This document shows, in pieces, positions 41,926 through 51,302 of a stretch of DNA of 64,000 nucleotides. Positions within the stretch are counted from its first letter, which is position 1. Each line of letters begins with the position of its first letter. The notes below the pieces were generated by a model. The model was given only the letters and a program-made list of their open reading frames with translations. It was not told where the DNA came from and ran no database searches. Source of the stretch: SZUA-35 sp037969565 (lineage in GTDB: Bacteria; Actinomycetota; Acidimicrobiia; Acidimicrobiales; SZUA-35); contig JBBKXQ010000008.1 of NCBI GenBank assembly GCA_037969565.1, positions 1 through 64,000 on the forward strand, in the 5' to 3' direction. Position numbers and translations under genes: made by a program.

Positions 41926-44652
41926 ATGACGACGTGGGTGTACGGGTTCGATCAGGTTGATGAGGCCGAAGCGGCCGTCGGCGGAGAGTGGGAGAGGGTC
42001 CGGGGACTTCTCGGTGGCAAGGGCGCCAACCTCGGCGACATGACGAGACTGGGTGTTCCGGTGCCTCCTGGCTTCACGCTCACCACCGAGGCATGTAATG
42101 CCTACACGGCGGCTGACGGTGAGATGCCCCCGGGTATGTGGGACGAGACCTTGGCGGCCATGGCACTTCTCGAGGAGAAGTCCGGGAAGAAATTCGGCGA
42201 CGCCGTGAACCCTCTGCTCGTTGCCTGTCGGTCAGGGGCGAAGTTCTCGATGCCGGGGATGATGGACACCGTCCTCGACATCGGTTTGAACGACGAGGTC
42301 GTCGAAGCGATGATCGACGCAACTGGCGACGAGCATTTCGTACTCGACTCCTATCGGCGGCTCATTCAGATGTTCGGCGGTGTCGTTCTCGGTGTTGCCG
42401 ACCAGCAGTTCGAAGGTGTTCTGGCCGGCCAACGCCACGTTCGTGGAGTGACGAGCGACGCCGAGTTGACGGTCGGCGACCTTCGTGACGTGATCGAATC
42501 CTTCAAGTCGATCGTGGCCCGGCACGGCAGTGTCCCGTTTCCAGCCGATCCGTACGAGCAACTCCGGATGGCCGTCGAGGCAGTGTTCGACAGTTGGGGC
42601 GGTAAACGAGCCCACGACTATCGGGTAGCGGCCGGCATCGCCCACGATTTGGGGACGGCCGTCAATGTCGTCGCCATGGTGTTCGGAAACATGGGGAACG
42701 ACTCGGCCACCGGAGTGGCGATGAGCCGTGACGCAACGTCGGGCGAGCCCATCCTCGAGGGCGACTACTTGATCAATGCGCAGGGCGAAGACGTCGTTGC
42801 CGGTATCCGGCCGACGAAACGCATCTCTGAGCTCGCCGGTGACATGCCGAGGGTGGCCGCAGAATTCGCCGAGATCGCCAAACGACTCGAATTGCATCAT
42901 CGAGACATGCAAGACATGGAGTTCACCGTCGAACGGGGAAAGCTCTGGATTCTCCAGACGCGAGCCGGAAAACGCACCGCGCAGGCGGCGGTTCGGATCG
43001 CCGTGGACCTCGTCGAGTCCGGGCTCATCACCAAAGAAGAGGCCGTCCTCCGCATCAGCCCGGAACAGATCGACTTCTTCCTCCACCCCCAGTTCGATCT
43101 GGGTGCGCTGGCGGCTGCACCGTTGTTGGCCAAGGGTTTGAACGTCTCGCCGGGGGCCGCGGTCGGGGTGGCCGCATTCGATCCCGATCTGGCCGAGCGA
43201 TGGGCGGGCGAAGGGCGCCAAGTCATTCTCGTACGACCGGAAACCAAACCCGATGATGTCCACGGCATGCTCGCCGCGGCCGGGATTCTCACCTCGAGCG
43301 GAGGACGCACGAGTCACGCCGCCCTGGTCGCAAGGCAATTCGGCAAACCGGCCGTGGTTGGCGCGACGGAGATCGACATCGACCTCGCGAGGAGGACCCT
43401 CACGGTGGGCGGCAACGAGATTCACGAGGGTGAGTGGCTGTCCGTTGATGGGACGACCGGCAGGGTTTACGAGGGTCAAATCGCGACGAAAGCCCCTGAT
43501 GTCGAGAACCGCTGGCTTTCGACAATCCTCGACTGGGCCGACGATTTTCGAACGCTCGGCATTCGTGCGAATGCCGACGACCCTGTGGAGGCCAAGCGGG
43601 CCCGGAACTACGGCGCCGCCGGTATCGGTCTCTGCCGCACCGAGCACATGTTCTTCGACCCGGCGCGGCTACCGATCGTGCAAGCGATGATCACGGCGGA
43701 AACGCCGGCCGAGCGGCGCGAAGCCATTGCTGCTCTTCTGCCGCTGCAACGAGGCGACTTCGCCGGGTTGTTCCGGTCGATGGCCGGTCACCCGGTGATC
43801 ATTCGACTGCTCGACCCTCCACTTCACGAGTTCCTTCCGAGCTTCGACGATCTGATGCGACAGTCCGCCGACCTCCAGATTCGATTGATCAACGCCGCCA
43901 ACCTGGCGTCGGTCGAAGAGTTGGTGGATGAGTTGGCGGCAGTCCGCAACATGATCGAACGGGTTGCGACGCTGCGAGAAACCAATCCGATGTTGGGATT
44001 GAGGGGGGTCCGTTTGGGCCTGAAGATTCCCGAGCTCATCCGGATGCAGACGCGGGCCATCGTCGAGGCCGCGATCGAAGTGAGGCGGGAGGGCATCGAT
44101 GTTCGTCCGGAGGTGATGGTGCCGCTGGTGAGTCACGCTTCGGAAATGGCGGCCGCCCGGGCGCTCATCCAGTCGGAAATGCAAGCCGTGTTCGAGGAAT
44201 TCGGCGAGGAGATCGACGTACCGGTGGGAACCATGATCGAGGTTCCACGGGCCGCGCTGACGGCGGGCGAGATCGCGAAGCACGCCGACTTCTTTTCCTT
44301 CGGCACCAACGATCTCACACAGATGACGATGGGAATGAGCCGCGACGACGCCGAGGCGAGCTTCCTGCTCGGCTATCTGGCCGATCGAGTCATCACGGCC
44401 AATCCCTTCCACACGATCGACGTGGCCGGTGTGGGTCGGCTCATCGAGATGGCGATCTCCGACGGACGTGCGACGAACCCGAACTTGACGGTTGGGATCT
44501 GCGGCGAACACGGTGGCGAACCTGCGTCGATCGCGCTCTGCCACCGTCTCGGTCTCGACTACGTCAGTTGCTCGGCCTACCGCGTCCCGGTCGCTCGACT
44601 CGCCGCGGCCCACGCCGCACTCGCCACGGCGCCTGCCGCCGCCGATTCGTGA
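41926..44652 (+). CDS. ppdK: Pyruvate, phosphate dikinase
   Basis: 908 aa from ATG 41926 (an in-frame ATG at 41872 falls in the predicted promoter). N-terminal ATP-grasp: GLLGGKGANLGDMTRLGVPV; central phospho-His domain: SSGGRTSHAALVARQFGKPAVVG with the catalytic His; C-terminal PEP/pyruvate barrel with GLCRTEHMFFD and CGEHGGEPAS carrying the catalytic Cys. It interconverts ATP + Pi + pyruvate with AMP + PPi + PEP. PPDK occurs in the mycobacterial dormancy regulon too. Together with PFOR next door it allows flexible pyruvate use at low energy. Confidence 0.95.
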   Translation: MTTWVYGFDQVDEAEAAVGGEWERVRGLLGGKGANLGDMTRLGVPVPPGFTLTTEACNAYTAADGEMPPGMWDETLAAMALLEEKSGKKFGDAVNPLLVACRSGAKFSMPGMMDTVLDIGLNDEVVEAMIDATGDEHFVLDSYRRLIQMFGGVVLGVADQQFEGVLAGQRHVRGVTSDAELTVGDLRDVIESFKSIVARHGSVPFPADPYEQLRMAVEAVFDSWGGKRAHDYRVAAGIAHDLGTAVNVVAMVFGNMGNDSATGVAMSRDATSGEPILEGDYLINAQGEDVVAGIRPTKRISELAGDMPRVAAEFAEIAKRLELHHRDMQDMEFTVERGKLWILQTRAGKRTAQAAVRIAVDLVESGLITKEEAVLRISPEQIDFFLHPQFDLGALAAAPLLAKGLNVSPGAAVGVAAFDPDLAERWAGEGRQVILVRPETKPDDVHGMLAAAGILTSSGGRTSHAALVARQFGKPAVVGATEIDIDLARRTLTVGGNEIHEGEWLSVDGTTGRVYEGQIATKAPDVENRWLSTILDWADDFRTLGIRANADDPVEAKRARNYGAAGIGLCRTEHMFFDPARLPIVQAMITAETPAERREAIAALLPLQRGDFAGLFRSMAGHPVIIRLLDPPLHEFLPSFDDLMRQSADLQIRLINAANLASVEELVDELAAVRNMIERVATLRETNPMLGLRGVRLGLKIPELIRMQTRAIVEAAIEVRREGIDVRPEVMVPLVSHASEMAAARALIQSEMQAVFEEFGEEIDVPVGTMIEVPRAALTAGEIAKHADFFSFGTNDLTQMTMGMSRDDAEASFLLGYLADRVITANPFHTIDVAGVGRLIEMAISDGRATNPNLTVGICGEHGGEPASIALCHRLGLDYVSCSAYRVPVARLAAAHAALATAPAAADS

Positions 44653-44669
44653 TGGGCAACACCCCCGAC

Positions 44670-45116
44670 TCAGTGGAGCAAACGCCCGGTGATCTCTGTG
44701 GGATCGATCCGCACCCAAACGGGTCGCCAATCAGCACGAGCCCAGGGGATCAGACCGATCTGTTCGAGTTGGGCGATCTCAGCCCAATCGGTCACTTCTC
44801 GGGCATCACCTTTGATGACGACGCTCCAGCCGCTCCAATTGGCGGTGTTCCACTGATCGACCTCGAAACACACCTTCTGACCCCCGCTGGCCGCTGCGAG
44901 TTTCTGGCCGTCGACCGTTCGGAAGACGATGGAGTTCTCGAACCAGGCGAAGTTGACCGGAAGGACCAGCGGCCCTTCATCAGTGACGAACCCAATGCGT
45001 CCGATCGGAGTCGACGCGCTCAGGTCGATGCACTTCTGCGGCTCGAGAACCCGCAGTGTTCCCGGCGCAGCGGGTTTCGCCTCCGTCGCTCCCGTGTCGT
45101 CGGTTCTGCTGTTCAT
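44670..45116 (-). CDS. PNPOx-fold flavin/F420-binding protein
   Basis: 148 aa from ATG 45116; the frame remains open far upstream but antisense to nifJ. Split beta-barrel pattern: LSASTPIGRIGFVTDEGPLV, then LPVNFAWFENSIVFRT, KLAAASGGQKVCFEVDQWN, WSVVIKGDAREVTD, and IDPTEITGRLLH. Similar to pyridoxamine 5'-phosphate oxidase-like proteins of hypoxia regulons, which bind FMN or F420. Two more members occur in this window (49888-50301 and the C-terminus of 56738-57901). Divergent from nifJ; the intervening region holds only a weak box. Confidence 0.85.
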   Translation of the reverse strand: MNSRTDDTGATEAKPAAPGTLRVLEPQKCIDLSASTPIGRIGFVTDEGPLVLPVNFAWFENSIVFRTVDGQKLAAASGGQKVCFEVDQWNTANWSGWSVVIKGDAREVTDWAEIAQLEQIGLIPWARADWRPVWVRIDPTEITGRLLH

Positions 45117-45201
45117 GATCAGTTCTCCCCGTGGTCGGCGGGCGCTGCTGGGTCCCGCAATCTTGTGATCCCAGTGAACGTCGGAGACCGCGTCGTAGTC
45201 C

Positions 45202-45216
45202 AGAGTCCAAGGTCCG
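45202..45216. promoter_or_regulatory. Weak DosR-like sequence between PNPOx and nifJ
   Basis: AGAGTCCAAGGTCCG, which on the minus strand reads CGGACCTTGGACTCT and agrees well with the box pattern. However its distance from either gene does not fit the 34-nt geometry (11 nt from nifJ ATG, 85 nt from the PNPOx ATG with no matching -10). It may be inactive or a repressor-type site. Confidence 0.3.
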
Positions 45217-45227
45217 AAAGGTGAGTC

Positions 45228-48200
45228 ATGCCCGAACATTCCAACCTCACGGTTGACCAACACATCACCGTTGACGGGAACGAGGCAGCAGCGAGGGTTG
45301 CTCATCGTGTGAGCGAGGTGATTGCCATTTATCCCATCACGCCGGCGTCGTCGATGGGTGAACTGGCTGATGCTTGGTCGCACGCGGGCAAAGAAAATCT
45401 CTGGGGGGCGGTGCCCCACGTGGTCGAGATGCAGAGCGAGGGAGGTGCCGCAGGTACGGTGCACGGAGCGCTCCAGGTCGGTGCACTGACCACCACGTTC
45501 ACGGCTTCGCAGGGTCTCCTCCTCATGATCCCGAACCTGTACAAGATTGCGGGAGAGCTCACCCCGGCCGTGGTTCATGTGGCGGCTCGATCGATTGCCA
45601 CCCATGCGCTGAGCATCTTCGGAGATCACAGCGATGTCATGGCAGCGCGACAGACCGGAATGGCGATGCTGGCTTCCGGGTCGGTGCAGGAGGCCCAAGA
45701 TCTGGCACTGATTGCCCACGCCGCAACGCTTCGAACTCGCGTTCCGTTCCTTCACTTCTTCGACGGCTTTCGCACCAGTCACGAAGTGGCGAAGATCGTG
45801 GCTGTTCGAGACGAGGTGATGCGATCGATGATCGACGACGACCTGGTGATGGCCCATCGGCTCCGGGCGCTGAGTCCTGATGCGCCGGTGGTTCGCGGCA
45901 CCGCACAGAACCCCGATGTCTTCTTTCAGGCCCGGGAGGCAGCGAACCTTTTCCACCTCGCTGTTCCGGACGCCGTGCAGGTCGAGATGGATCGGTTCGC
46001 CGCCTTGACCGGGCGGCACTATCAGCTCTTCGAATACCGGGGCCACCCGGCGGCCGAGAGGGTGGCCGTGGTGATGGGCTCCGGTGCCGGCACGGTGGTC
46101 GAAGCGGTGGAGGCGATGGCGGCGCTCGGCGAGCGGGTGGGCGTCGTGACCGTTCATCTCTATCGACCCCTCGATGTTGCCGCTCTTGTCGAGGCCCTTC
46201 CCGTGACGACTCGTCGAATCGTCGTTTTCGATCGGACGAAGGAACCTGGCTCGGCCGGTGAGCCGCTCTACCTCGATGTTGTTGCTGCGCTGGCCCAGAA
46301 GTGGAGAGGGACCCCGATTCCGGCCGTGATCGGTGCGCGGTTCGGCCTGTCGTCGAAGGAGTTCACTCCCGCGATGGTCCTCGGAGTTTTCGCCGAGCTC
46401 GCCGCCGACGAACCCCGCAGAGAGCTGACGGTCGGCATTGTCGACGATGTCACGCACCTCAGCGTCGAATACGACCCGGCAGCATGGAAAGAACCCGACT
46501 CGGTGACCCGTGCGGTCTTTTACGGCCTCGGAAGCGACGGCACCGTCGGAGCAAACAAGAACTCGGTGAAGATCATCGGGGAACTGACCCCTCTTCACGT
46601 GCAGGGCTATTTCGTCTACGACTCGAAGAAGTCTGGCTCGACGACGGTTTCCCATCTCCGGTTCGGCCCCGACCCCATCCGATCCGCCTACCTCGTACAG
46701 GAGGCGAACTTCATCGGCGTACACAACTTCGCAGCGTTCGATCGCCAAGACGTCCTTGCCCTTGCCGCCGAGGGTGCGACGCTGCTGATCAATTCGCCTT
46801 TCTCGCTGGAGGAAACCTGGCGACGATTGCCGGTCGAGGCGCAGGCGGTGATTGTCGAGAAGGGGCTGGCGGTCTGGGTCGTCGACGGCGGGGCCGTGGC
46901 TCGAGCCAGTGGCCTCGGGAACCGCATCAACACGGTTCTTCAGACGTGCTTCTTCTCGTTGTCAGGGCTGCTCCCCGCCGACCAGGCAGCGGAAGCAATC
47001 AAGGCTTCCATCGCCAAGACTTACGGCAAGGGTGGCCAGATGGTGCTGAAACGGAACTTTGCCGCCGTGGACGGTGCGCTGGATGCCCTCCACCGTCTCA
47101 CCGTGCCGGACGATGTTGGTGACGCACACCGTCGCCCAGCACCCGTCCCGACCGCGGCTCCAGACTTCGTGCAGAGGGTCACCGCCAGAATCATCGCCGG
47201 CGATGGCGATCTGCTTCCGGTCAGTGCCCTGCCGGTCGACGGTACCTTCCCAACCGGAACGGCTCGGTGGGAAAAGCGCTCGATCGCATCGGAGATTCCG
47301 ATCTGGGATCCGGAGATTTGCATCGACTGTGCCCGATGTGCGCTGGTTTGTCCCCATGCCGCCATTCGCCTCAAGGTCGTGTCCGTCGAACAAGTGGCAG
47401 ATGCGCCGTCGAGCTTTCGCCACAAACATTTCAAGGAGACGAAACCGGGTGACGGGGCCGGCCCGGAACGGCGGGCCATCATCCAGGTGGCGCCTGATGA
47501 CTGCACCGGTTGTGGCGTCTGCGTGAGCATCTGCCCGGCGAAGAGCAAGGAGGCCGTCAAGCACAAGGCGATCAACATGGAGGCGATTGCCCCGAACCTC
47601 GAAGACGAGCGAGTGAACTTCGACTACTTCCTCGGCTTGCCCGAGCACGATCGCGTCACCTTGAAACTCGATTCGGTGAAGGGTTCACAGCTGGCCCAAC
47701 CGCTCTTCGAATTCTCCGGGGCGTGTGCGGGGTGTGGGGAAACGCCCTACCTCAAGTTGCTCACCCAACTGATGGGCGATCGCCTCGTCATCGCCAATGC
47801 AACCGGTTGCTCGTCGATCTATGGCGGGAACCTGCCGACAACCCCATGGACCGTTGATCGAGACGGTCGAGGGCCGGCCTGGGCGAACTCGTTGTTCGAA
47901 GACAATGCCGAGTTCGGTCTCGGGATGCGGCTCGGACTCGATCACCACAACGCTTCGGCCCGCCATCTTCTCGGCGAGCTCGCTGGAGAAATCGGACCCG
48001 TGGCGCTGGAGATACTGGAGAACGAACAGGCCGACGAGTCGGGCATCGCCCGACAACGAGCGCTGGTCGCAGAATTGCGATCGTGGCTGCACTCCAATCC
48101 GGGCCCACTCGCCGATCGACTCGCGTCACTTGCCGAGCATCTCGTCACGCGCTCGGTTTGGCTCGTCGGCGGTGATGGCTGGGCTTACGACATCGGCTTC

Positions 48201-48833
48201 GGAGGCGTTGATCACGTGCTCGCCTCGGGCAGTGACGTGAACATCCTCGTGCTCGATACCGAGGTCTACTCGAACACCGGTGGCCAAACGTCCAAGTCGA
48301 CTCCTCGAGCCGCCATCGCGAAGTTCTCGGCCGGCGGCAAAACCACGGCGAAGAAGGACATCGGCATGATCGCCATGGCCTACGGAGACGTCTATGTCGC
48401 CCACATCGCCATGGGAGCGAACATGACTCAAACGGTGAAAGCGCTCGCCGAAGCCGCAGCCCACCCGGGGCCATCGCTGGTGATTGCCTACAGCCCCTGC
48501 ATTGCTCACGGCATCGACATGAGCGACATGATGGGGCATCAGAAGATGGCGGCCGACAGTGGTTACTGGCCCTTGTATCGCTACGACCCGAGACTTGAAG
48601 CCGAGGGTGAGCGGGGCCTCCGTCTCGACAGCCGCAAGCCCACGATTCCGTTCAAGGAGTTCGCTGCTTCCGAAGCACGGTTCTCGATGCTCGAGAGACT
48701 GAACCCGGAGGTGGCGGTCGAGCTGTTCTCGGCGGCTCAGCGCGACATCGACGATCGTTGGCATCTCTACGAGCAGATGGTCGATGTCGAACGAACGGCC
48801 CAATACGGAATTCTCGAGGAGGAAGAGTCATGA
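45228..48833 (+). CDS. nifJ: Pyruvate:ferredoxin (flavodoxin) oxidoreductase
   Basis: 1201 aa in one chain, the usual size of homodimeric PFOR. Domain order: ThDP pyrimidine part (YPITPASSMGELADAW), domain with ALSIFGDHSDVM, gamma domain (GLGSDGTVGANKNSVKIIG), two ferredoxin clusters (CIDCARCALVCPHAA and CTGCGVCVSICPAKS), and C-terminal ThDP-diphosphate domain (CAGCGETPYLKLLTQ, ATGCSSIYGGNLPTTP, VYSNTGGQTSKSTP). It converts pyruvate and CoA to acetyl-CoA, CO2 and reduced ferredoxin/flavodoxin. AAAGGTGAG precedes ATG. Stop overlaps the next gene by ATGA. Confidence 0.95.
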   Translation: MPEHSNLTVDQHITVDGNEAAARVAHRVSEVIAIYPITPASSMGELADAWSHAGKENLWGAVPHVVEMQSEGGAAGTVHGALQVGALTTTFTASQGLLLMIPNLYKIAGELTPAVVHVAARSIATHALSIFGDHSDVMAARQTGMAMLASGSVQEAQDLALIAHAATLRTRVPFLHFFDGFRTSHEVAKIVAVRDEVMRSMIDDDLVMAHRLRALSPDAPVVRGTAQNPDVFFQAREAANLFHLAVPDAVQVEMDRFAALTGRHYQLFEYRGHPAAERVAVVMGSGAGTVVEAVEAMAALGERVGVVTVHLYRPLDVAALVEALPVTTRRIVVFDRTKEPGSAGEPLYLDVVAALAQKWRGTPIPAVIGARFGLSSKEFTPAMVLGVFAELAADEPRRELTVGIVDDVTHLSVEYDPAAWKEPDSVTRAVFYGLGSDGTVGANKNSVKIIGELTPLHVQGYFVYDSKKSGSTTVSHLRFGPDPIRSAYLVQEANFIGVHNFAAFDRQDVLALAAEGATLLINSPFSLEETWRRLPVEAQAVIVEKGLAVWVVDGGAVARASGLGNRINTVLQTCFFSLSGLLPADQAAEAIKASIAKTYGKGGQMVLKRNFAAVDGALDALHRLTVPDDVGDAHRRPAPVPTAAPDFVQRVTARIIAGDGDLLPVSALPVDGTFPTGTARWEKRSIASEIPIWDPEICIDCARCALVCPHAAIRLKVVSVEQVADAPSSFRHKHFKETKPGDGAGPERRAIIQVAPDDCTGCGVCVSICPAKSKEAVKHKAINMEAIAPNLEDERVNFDYFLGLPEHDRVTLKLDSVKGSQLAQPLFEFSGACAGCGETPYLKLLTQLMGDRLVIANATGCSSIYGGNLPTTPWTVDRDGRGPAWANSLFEDNAEFGLGMRLGLDHHNASARHLLGELAGEIGPVALEILENEQADESGIARQRALVAELRSWLHSNPGPLADRLASLAEHLVTRSVWLVGGDGWAYDIGFGGVDHVLASGSDVNILVLDTEVYSNTGGQTSKSTPRAAIAKFSAGGKTTAKKDIGMIAMAYGDVYVAHIAMGANMTQTVKALAEAAAHPGPSLVIAYSPCIAHGIDMSDMMGHQKMAADSGYWPLYRYDPRLEAEGERGLRLDSRKPTIPFKEFAASEARFSMLERLNPEVAVELFSAAQRDIDDRWHLYEQMVDVERTAQYGILEEEES

Positions 48834-49840
48834 CCGATCTCACGACCAAGTACCTGGGGCTGACGCTGCCTCATCCCATCGTTGCATCGGCCTCTCCGCT
48901 CACCGGCTCGCTGCCATCGCTGCTGGCGCTCGAGGCGGCCGGGGCCGCAGCCGTTGTGCTGCCGTCGCTCTTCGAGGAGCAGGTGGAACATGACGCGCTG
49001 GCCCTCCACCATTCGTTGGGATACGGGAACGAGTCCAATCCCGAGGCGCAGGAGGGTTATTTCCCCGAACTCGATTCCTACAACTCCGGCGCCGATGACT
49101 ACGTGGCGCTTCTGGCCCAGGCGAAGGCCGAGCTTCGAATCCCGGTGATTGCGAGTTTGAACGGCGTGTCCGACGGTGGCTGGACCACCTACGCGACGGT
49201 TCTCGAAGGTGCCGGCGCCGATGCGTTGGAGCTGAACATCTATCACATCGCCACTGATCCTGATCGCACCAGCCTGCAGGTCGAAGATGGCTACCTGCAG
49301 CTGGTGGAATCGGTGCGGTCGGTCATCGATATCCCGCTGGCGGTGAAGATCGGACCGACGTTCAGTTCCCCCGCGAACATGGCGCAACGGCTGGCCGGCG
49401 TCGGTGCCGACGGCCTCGTCCTGTTCAACCGCTTCTACCAACCCGACATCGATCTCGAGACGCTCGCCGTCGGGCCGGACCTCGTCCTCAGCTCGTCGTC
49501 GGAGATGCGGTTCGTCCTGCGCTGGATCGCCATCATGCGAGGAAGGGTTGCCGCCGATCTTGCCGCAACCAGCGGCGTTCACCATGCTGACGATGTGGTG
49601 AAGCTCATCCTGGCCGGCGCCGACGTGACGATGATGACGTCGGCCCTGCTACAAAACGGGATCGGCCATCTCGATACGGTTCTGAGCGGGGTGCGCAGCT
49701 GGTTCGAGGACCGCAGCTACGCCTCACTCGACCAGGCTCGAGGAAGTGTGAGCCTCGAGTCGGTTCCCGATCCCTCGGCCTTCGAGCGGGCCAACTACAT
49801 GAAAACGCTCACCTCGTACGTCCCCAGCCCTGCCTCGTGA
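48830..49840 (+). CDS. Dihydroorotate dehydrogenase-like flavoprotein (nifJ-linked)
   Basis: 336 aa from ATG 48830, overlapping the nifJ stop. DHOD/dihydropyrimidine dehydrogenase-like FMN barrel: TKYLGLTLPHPIVASASPLT, PVIASLNGVSDGGWTTYA, GADALELNIYHIA, PLAVKIGPTFSS and ADGLVLFNRFYQPD. It lacks the iron-sulfur subunit. This type is often encoded next to nifJ and might accept electrons from the PFOR system; true role in pyrimidine synthesis is doubtful given the context. Its last codons form one arm of a long hairpin. Confidence 0.85.
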   Translation: MTDLTTKYLGLTLPHPIVASASPLTGSLPSLLALEAAGAAAVVLPSLFEEQVEHDALALHHSLGYGNESNPEAQEGYFPELDSYNSGADDYVALLAQAKAELRIPVIASLNGVSDGGWTTYATVLEGAGADALELNIYHIATDPDRTSLQVEDGYLQLVESVRSVIDIPLAVKIGPTFSSPANMAQRLAGVGADGLVLFNRFYQPDIDLETLAVGPDLVLSSSSEMRFVLRWIAIMRGRVAADLAATSGVHHADDVVKLILAGADVTMMTSALLQNGIGHLDTVLSGVRSWFEDRSYASLDQARGSVSLESVPDPSAFERANYMKTLTSYVPSPAS

Positions 49841-49860
49841 ACCCTCGAGGCAGGGCTGGG
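49823..49860. terminator. Perfect 15-bp stem hairpin, bidirectional terminator candidate
   Basis: Left arm CCCAGCCCTGCCTCG (49823-49837) pairs without mismatch with right arm CGAGGCAGGGCTGGG (49846-49860) across an 8-nt loop that contains the upstream stop codon. It lies between the convergent DHOD-like and PNPOx genes. A further copy of the right arm (AGGCAGGGCTGG) follows at 49861-49872. There is no T-run, so it would be a non-canonical (GC-only) terminator. Confidence 0.7.
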
Positions 49861-49887
49861 AGGCAGGGCTGGTGATAGGTCTGGTGA

Positions 49888-50301
49888 TCAGGTCCCGGGG
49901 ACCTTGCGTCCGGTGACCTTGGTGGGAACGATTCTGATGTAGCGATGTTTGATCCCGTCGGCCCAGGGCTCTACTCGGAGCTCGTCGGCCTCCAGAAGGT
50001 CTTCGAGACGTTCGATCTCGCCGGCGGTCCCGTGAACGACCACACTCCAGCCGGTCTTCCTCATGTCGTCGAGTGCATCGACTTCGAACGCCACACCGTC
50101 GCCCAACGTGGCGGCGGCCAGCTTCAAGCCAGGGGCGGTGAGCACCACAATCGTCTCGTTGTCGATGCGGTAGTTCACGGGAAAGATGTCGGGTTTGTTC
50201 TTGACGGACACGGCGAGACGTCCGACCGTTCTCGCCGCGAGTAGCCGCCAACATTCGTCCTCGGTCAGCTCCTCCAGGCCGGTGTTCAGTTGCTTGCTCA
50301 T
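49888..50301 (-). CDS. PNPOx-fold flavin/F420-binding protein
   Basis: 137 aa. Pattern of the actinobacterial PNPOx-like family: LTEDECWRLLAARTVGRLAV, PDIFPVNYRIDNETIVVLTA, KLAAATLGDGVAFEVDALDD, WSVVVHGTAGEIE and YIRIVPTKVTGRKV. It is paralogous to 44670-45116 and to the C-terminal half of 56738-57901. Last gene of the SQR-like/DsrC/DsrE operon, 27 nt after dsrE, so it may handle reduced flavin or F420 in that pathway. Confidence 0.87.
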   Translation of the reverse strand: MSKQLNTGLEELTEDECWRLLAARTVGRLAVSVKNKPDIFPVNYRIDNETIVVLTAPGLKLAAATLGDGVAFEVDALDDMRKTGWSVVVHGTAGEIERLEDLLEADELRVEPWADGIKHRYIRIVPTKVTGRKVPGT

Positions 50302-50328
50302 GTCCGTTCCTTTCGGAGTTGATGTTGG

Positions 50329-50838
50329 TCAGGTGAAGATGATGTGGCCTCCAGCGGCCATCTCGTAGAACTCGCCGACAGTGATGATCTCGTCGAGTTC
50401 GTCGATGAGGTCATCCTTCGTGAGGTGGAAGAGATCGACTGAAGCAAGGCAGCCATAGAGCCCAGCGCCGGTATCGGAAATCATCTCGACGAACTCCGGA
50501 ATCGTGGGGATGTCGAGTTCCTCGATCTGATGTTCCATGTACTTCGTCATCAACGACGAGACGCCGGGTAACCCGCCGGCCCATGTTGGGATGTGCAGCC
50601 CTGGGTTTCCCACCGTCGCCACCTTCACATGGTCCTGACGCTTCTTGTGCACAGCGTCGAGGCCGAAAAAGGTGAAGAACAGGTTGACCTCGATGCCTTC
50701 GGCTCGGGCCCCGTTGGCCATGATGAGACCGGGGTAGATCTCTTCGAGCGAACCCTTCGAAATGATGATGGAAACCTTCTCGATGGTCTCTTTCTTTGCC
50801 GCGGTCTCTGAAGTGACCCCGGTGATGGTGTCAGTCAT
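50329..50838 (-). CDS. DsrE family sulfur-relay protein
   Basis: 169 aa from ATG 50838. DsrE/DsrF-like fold: VSIIISKGSLEEIYPGLIMANGA, then VNLFFTFFGLDAV and the conserved loop DTGAGLYGCLASVDLF whose Cys would carry persulfide. Longer than DsrE of purple bacteria, closer to the DsrE2-like class associated with sulfide oxidation. No N-terminal membrane helix is seen. It lies between the DsrC-like and PNPOx genes. Confidence 0.82.
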   Translation of the reverse strand: MTDTITGVTSETAAKKETIEKVSIIISKGSLEEIYPGLIMANGARAEGIEVNLFFTFFGLDAVHKKRQDHVKVATVGNPGLHIPTWAGGLPGVSSLMTKYMEHQIEELDIPTIPEFVEMISDTGAGLYGCLASVDLFHLTKDDLIDELDEIITVGEFYEMAAGGHIIFT

Positions 50839-50911
50839 GTGGATGTTCCTTTCGTTCGTGTTCGTCATTGGGTGACGGTGTTGGTGAAGTCGGTGTTGAC
50901 GATCGAGTGGA

Positions 50912-51232
50912 TCAGACGCAGCCGCGAGGCTTCGGAATCCCGGCACAGCGGGCGGCGAGCTTCGCCGGACCCTTGGGGAACAACAGGTAGAGCTCTTTCA
51001 CGGTGACGCCGGAACTCTTGCCGAGTTTGCGCACCGTGGGTCCGGTGCCCTTCTCGAAGTATTCCTTGCGCATGAAATCGAGGACCTGCCAGTGCTTGTC
51101 TGTGAGTGGTGTCGGTACTCCCGACTCGATGGCCAGCTCGGTGGCCATCTCTCTGGTCCATTGGTTGGGGTCGATGAAGAAGCCTTCTTCGTTGAGTTCG
51201 ACCTGGGTGTTTGCAAGTGTTCGGACGGTCAT
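50912..51232 (-). CDS. DsrC/TusE family protein with atypical cysteine spacing
   Basis: 106 aa from ATG 51232. Family signatures: LNEEGFFIDPNQWTREMATE, KHWQVLDFMRKEYFEKGTGP and VKELYLLFPKGPAKLAA, ending CAGIPKPRGCV. The C-terminal Cys105 is the universal sulfur-carrying CysA. Canonical DsrC has a second Cys with ten residues in between; here the position holds Ala and a Cys occurs two residues later (Cys96), leaving eight residues between. It therefore falls between DsrC and TusE. It follows the SQR-like gene, so it probably accepts sulfane sulfur from sulfide oxidation. No dsrAB genes are seen. Confidence 0.88.
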   Translation of the reverse strand: MTVRTLANTQVELNEEGFFIDPNQWTREMATELAIESGVPTPLTDKHWQVLDFMRKEYFEKGTGPTVRKLGKSSGVTVKELYLLFPKGPAKLAARCAGIPKPRGCV

Positions 51233-51302
51233 TTCGCTTTCCTTTTTGAATTTTCTGTGGATCGAGTCTTGATGGAATCGAGTGGGCGGAACTGCGGCCG
51301 GC

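Noticed and set aside
45117..46748. Long N-terminal extension of the minus-strand PNPOx frame opposite nifJ
   Set aside because: It is antisense to conserved PFOR sequence, and the PNPOx family starts at ATG 45116.
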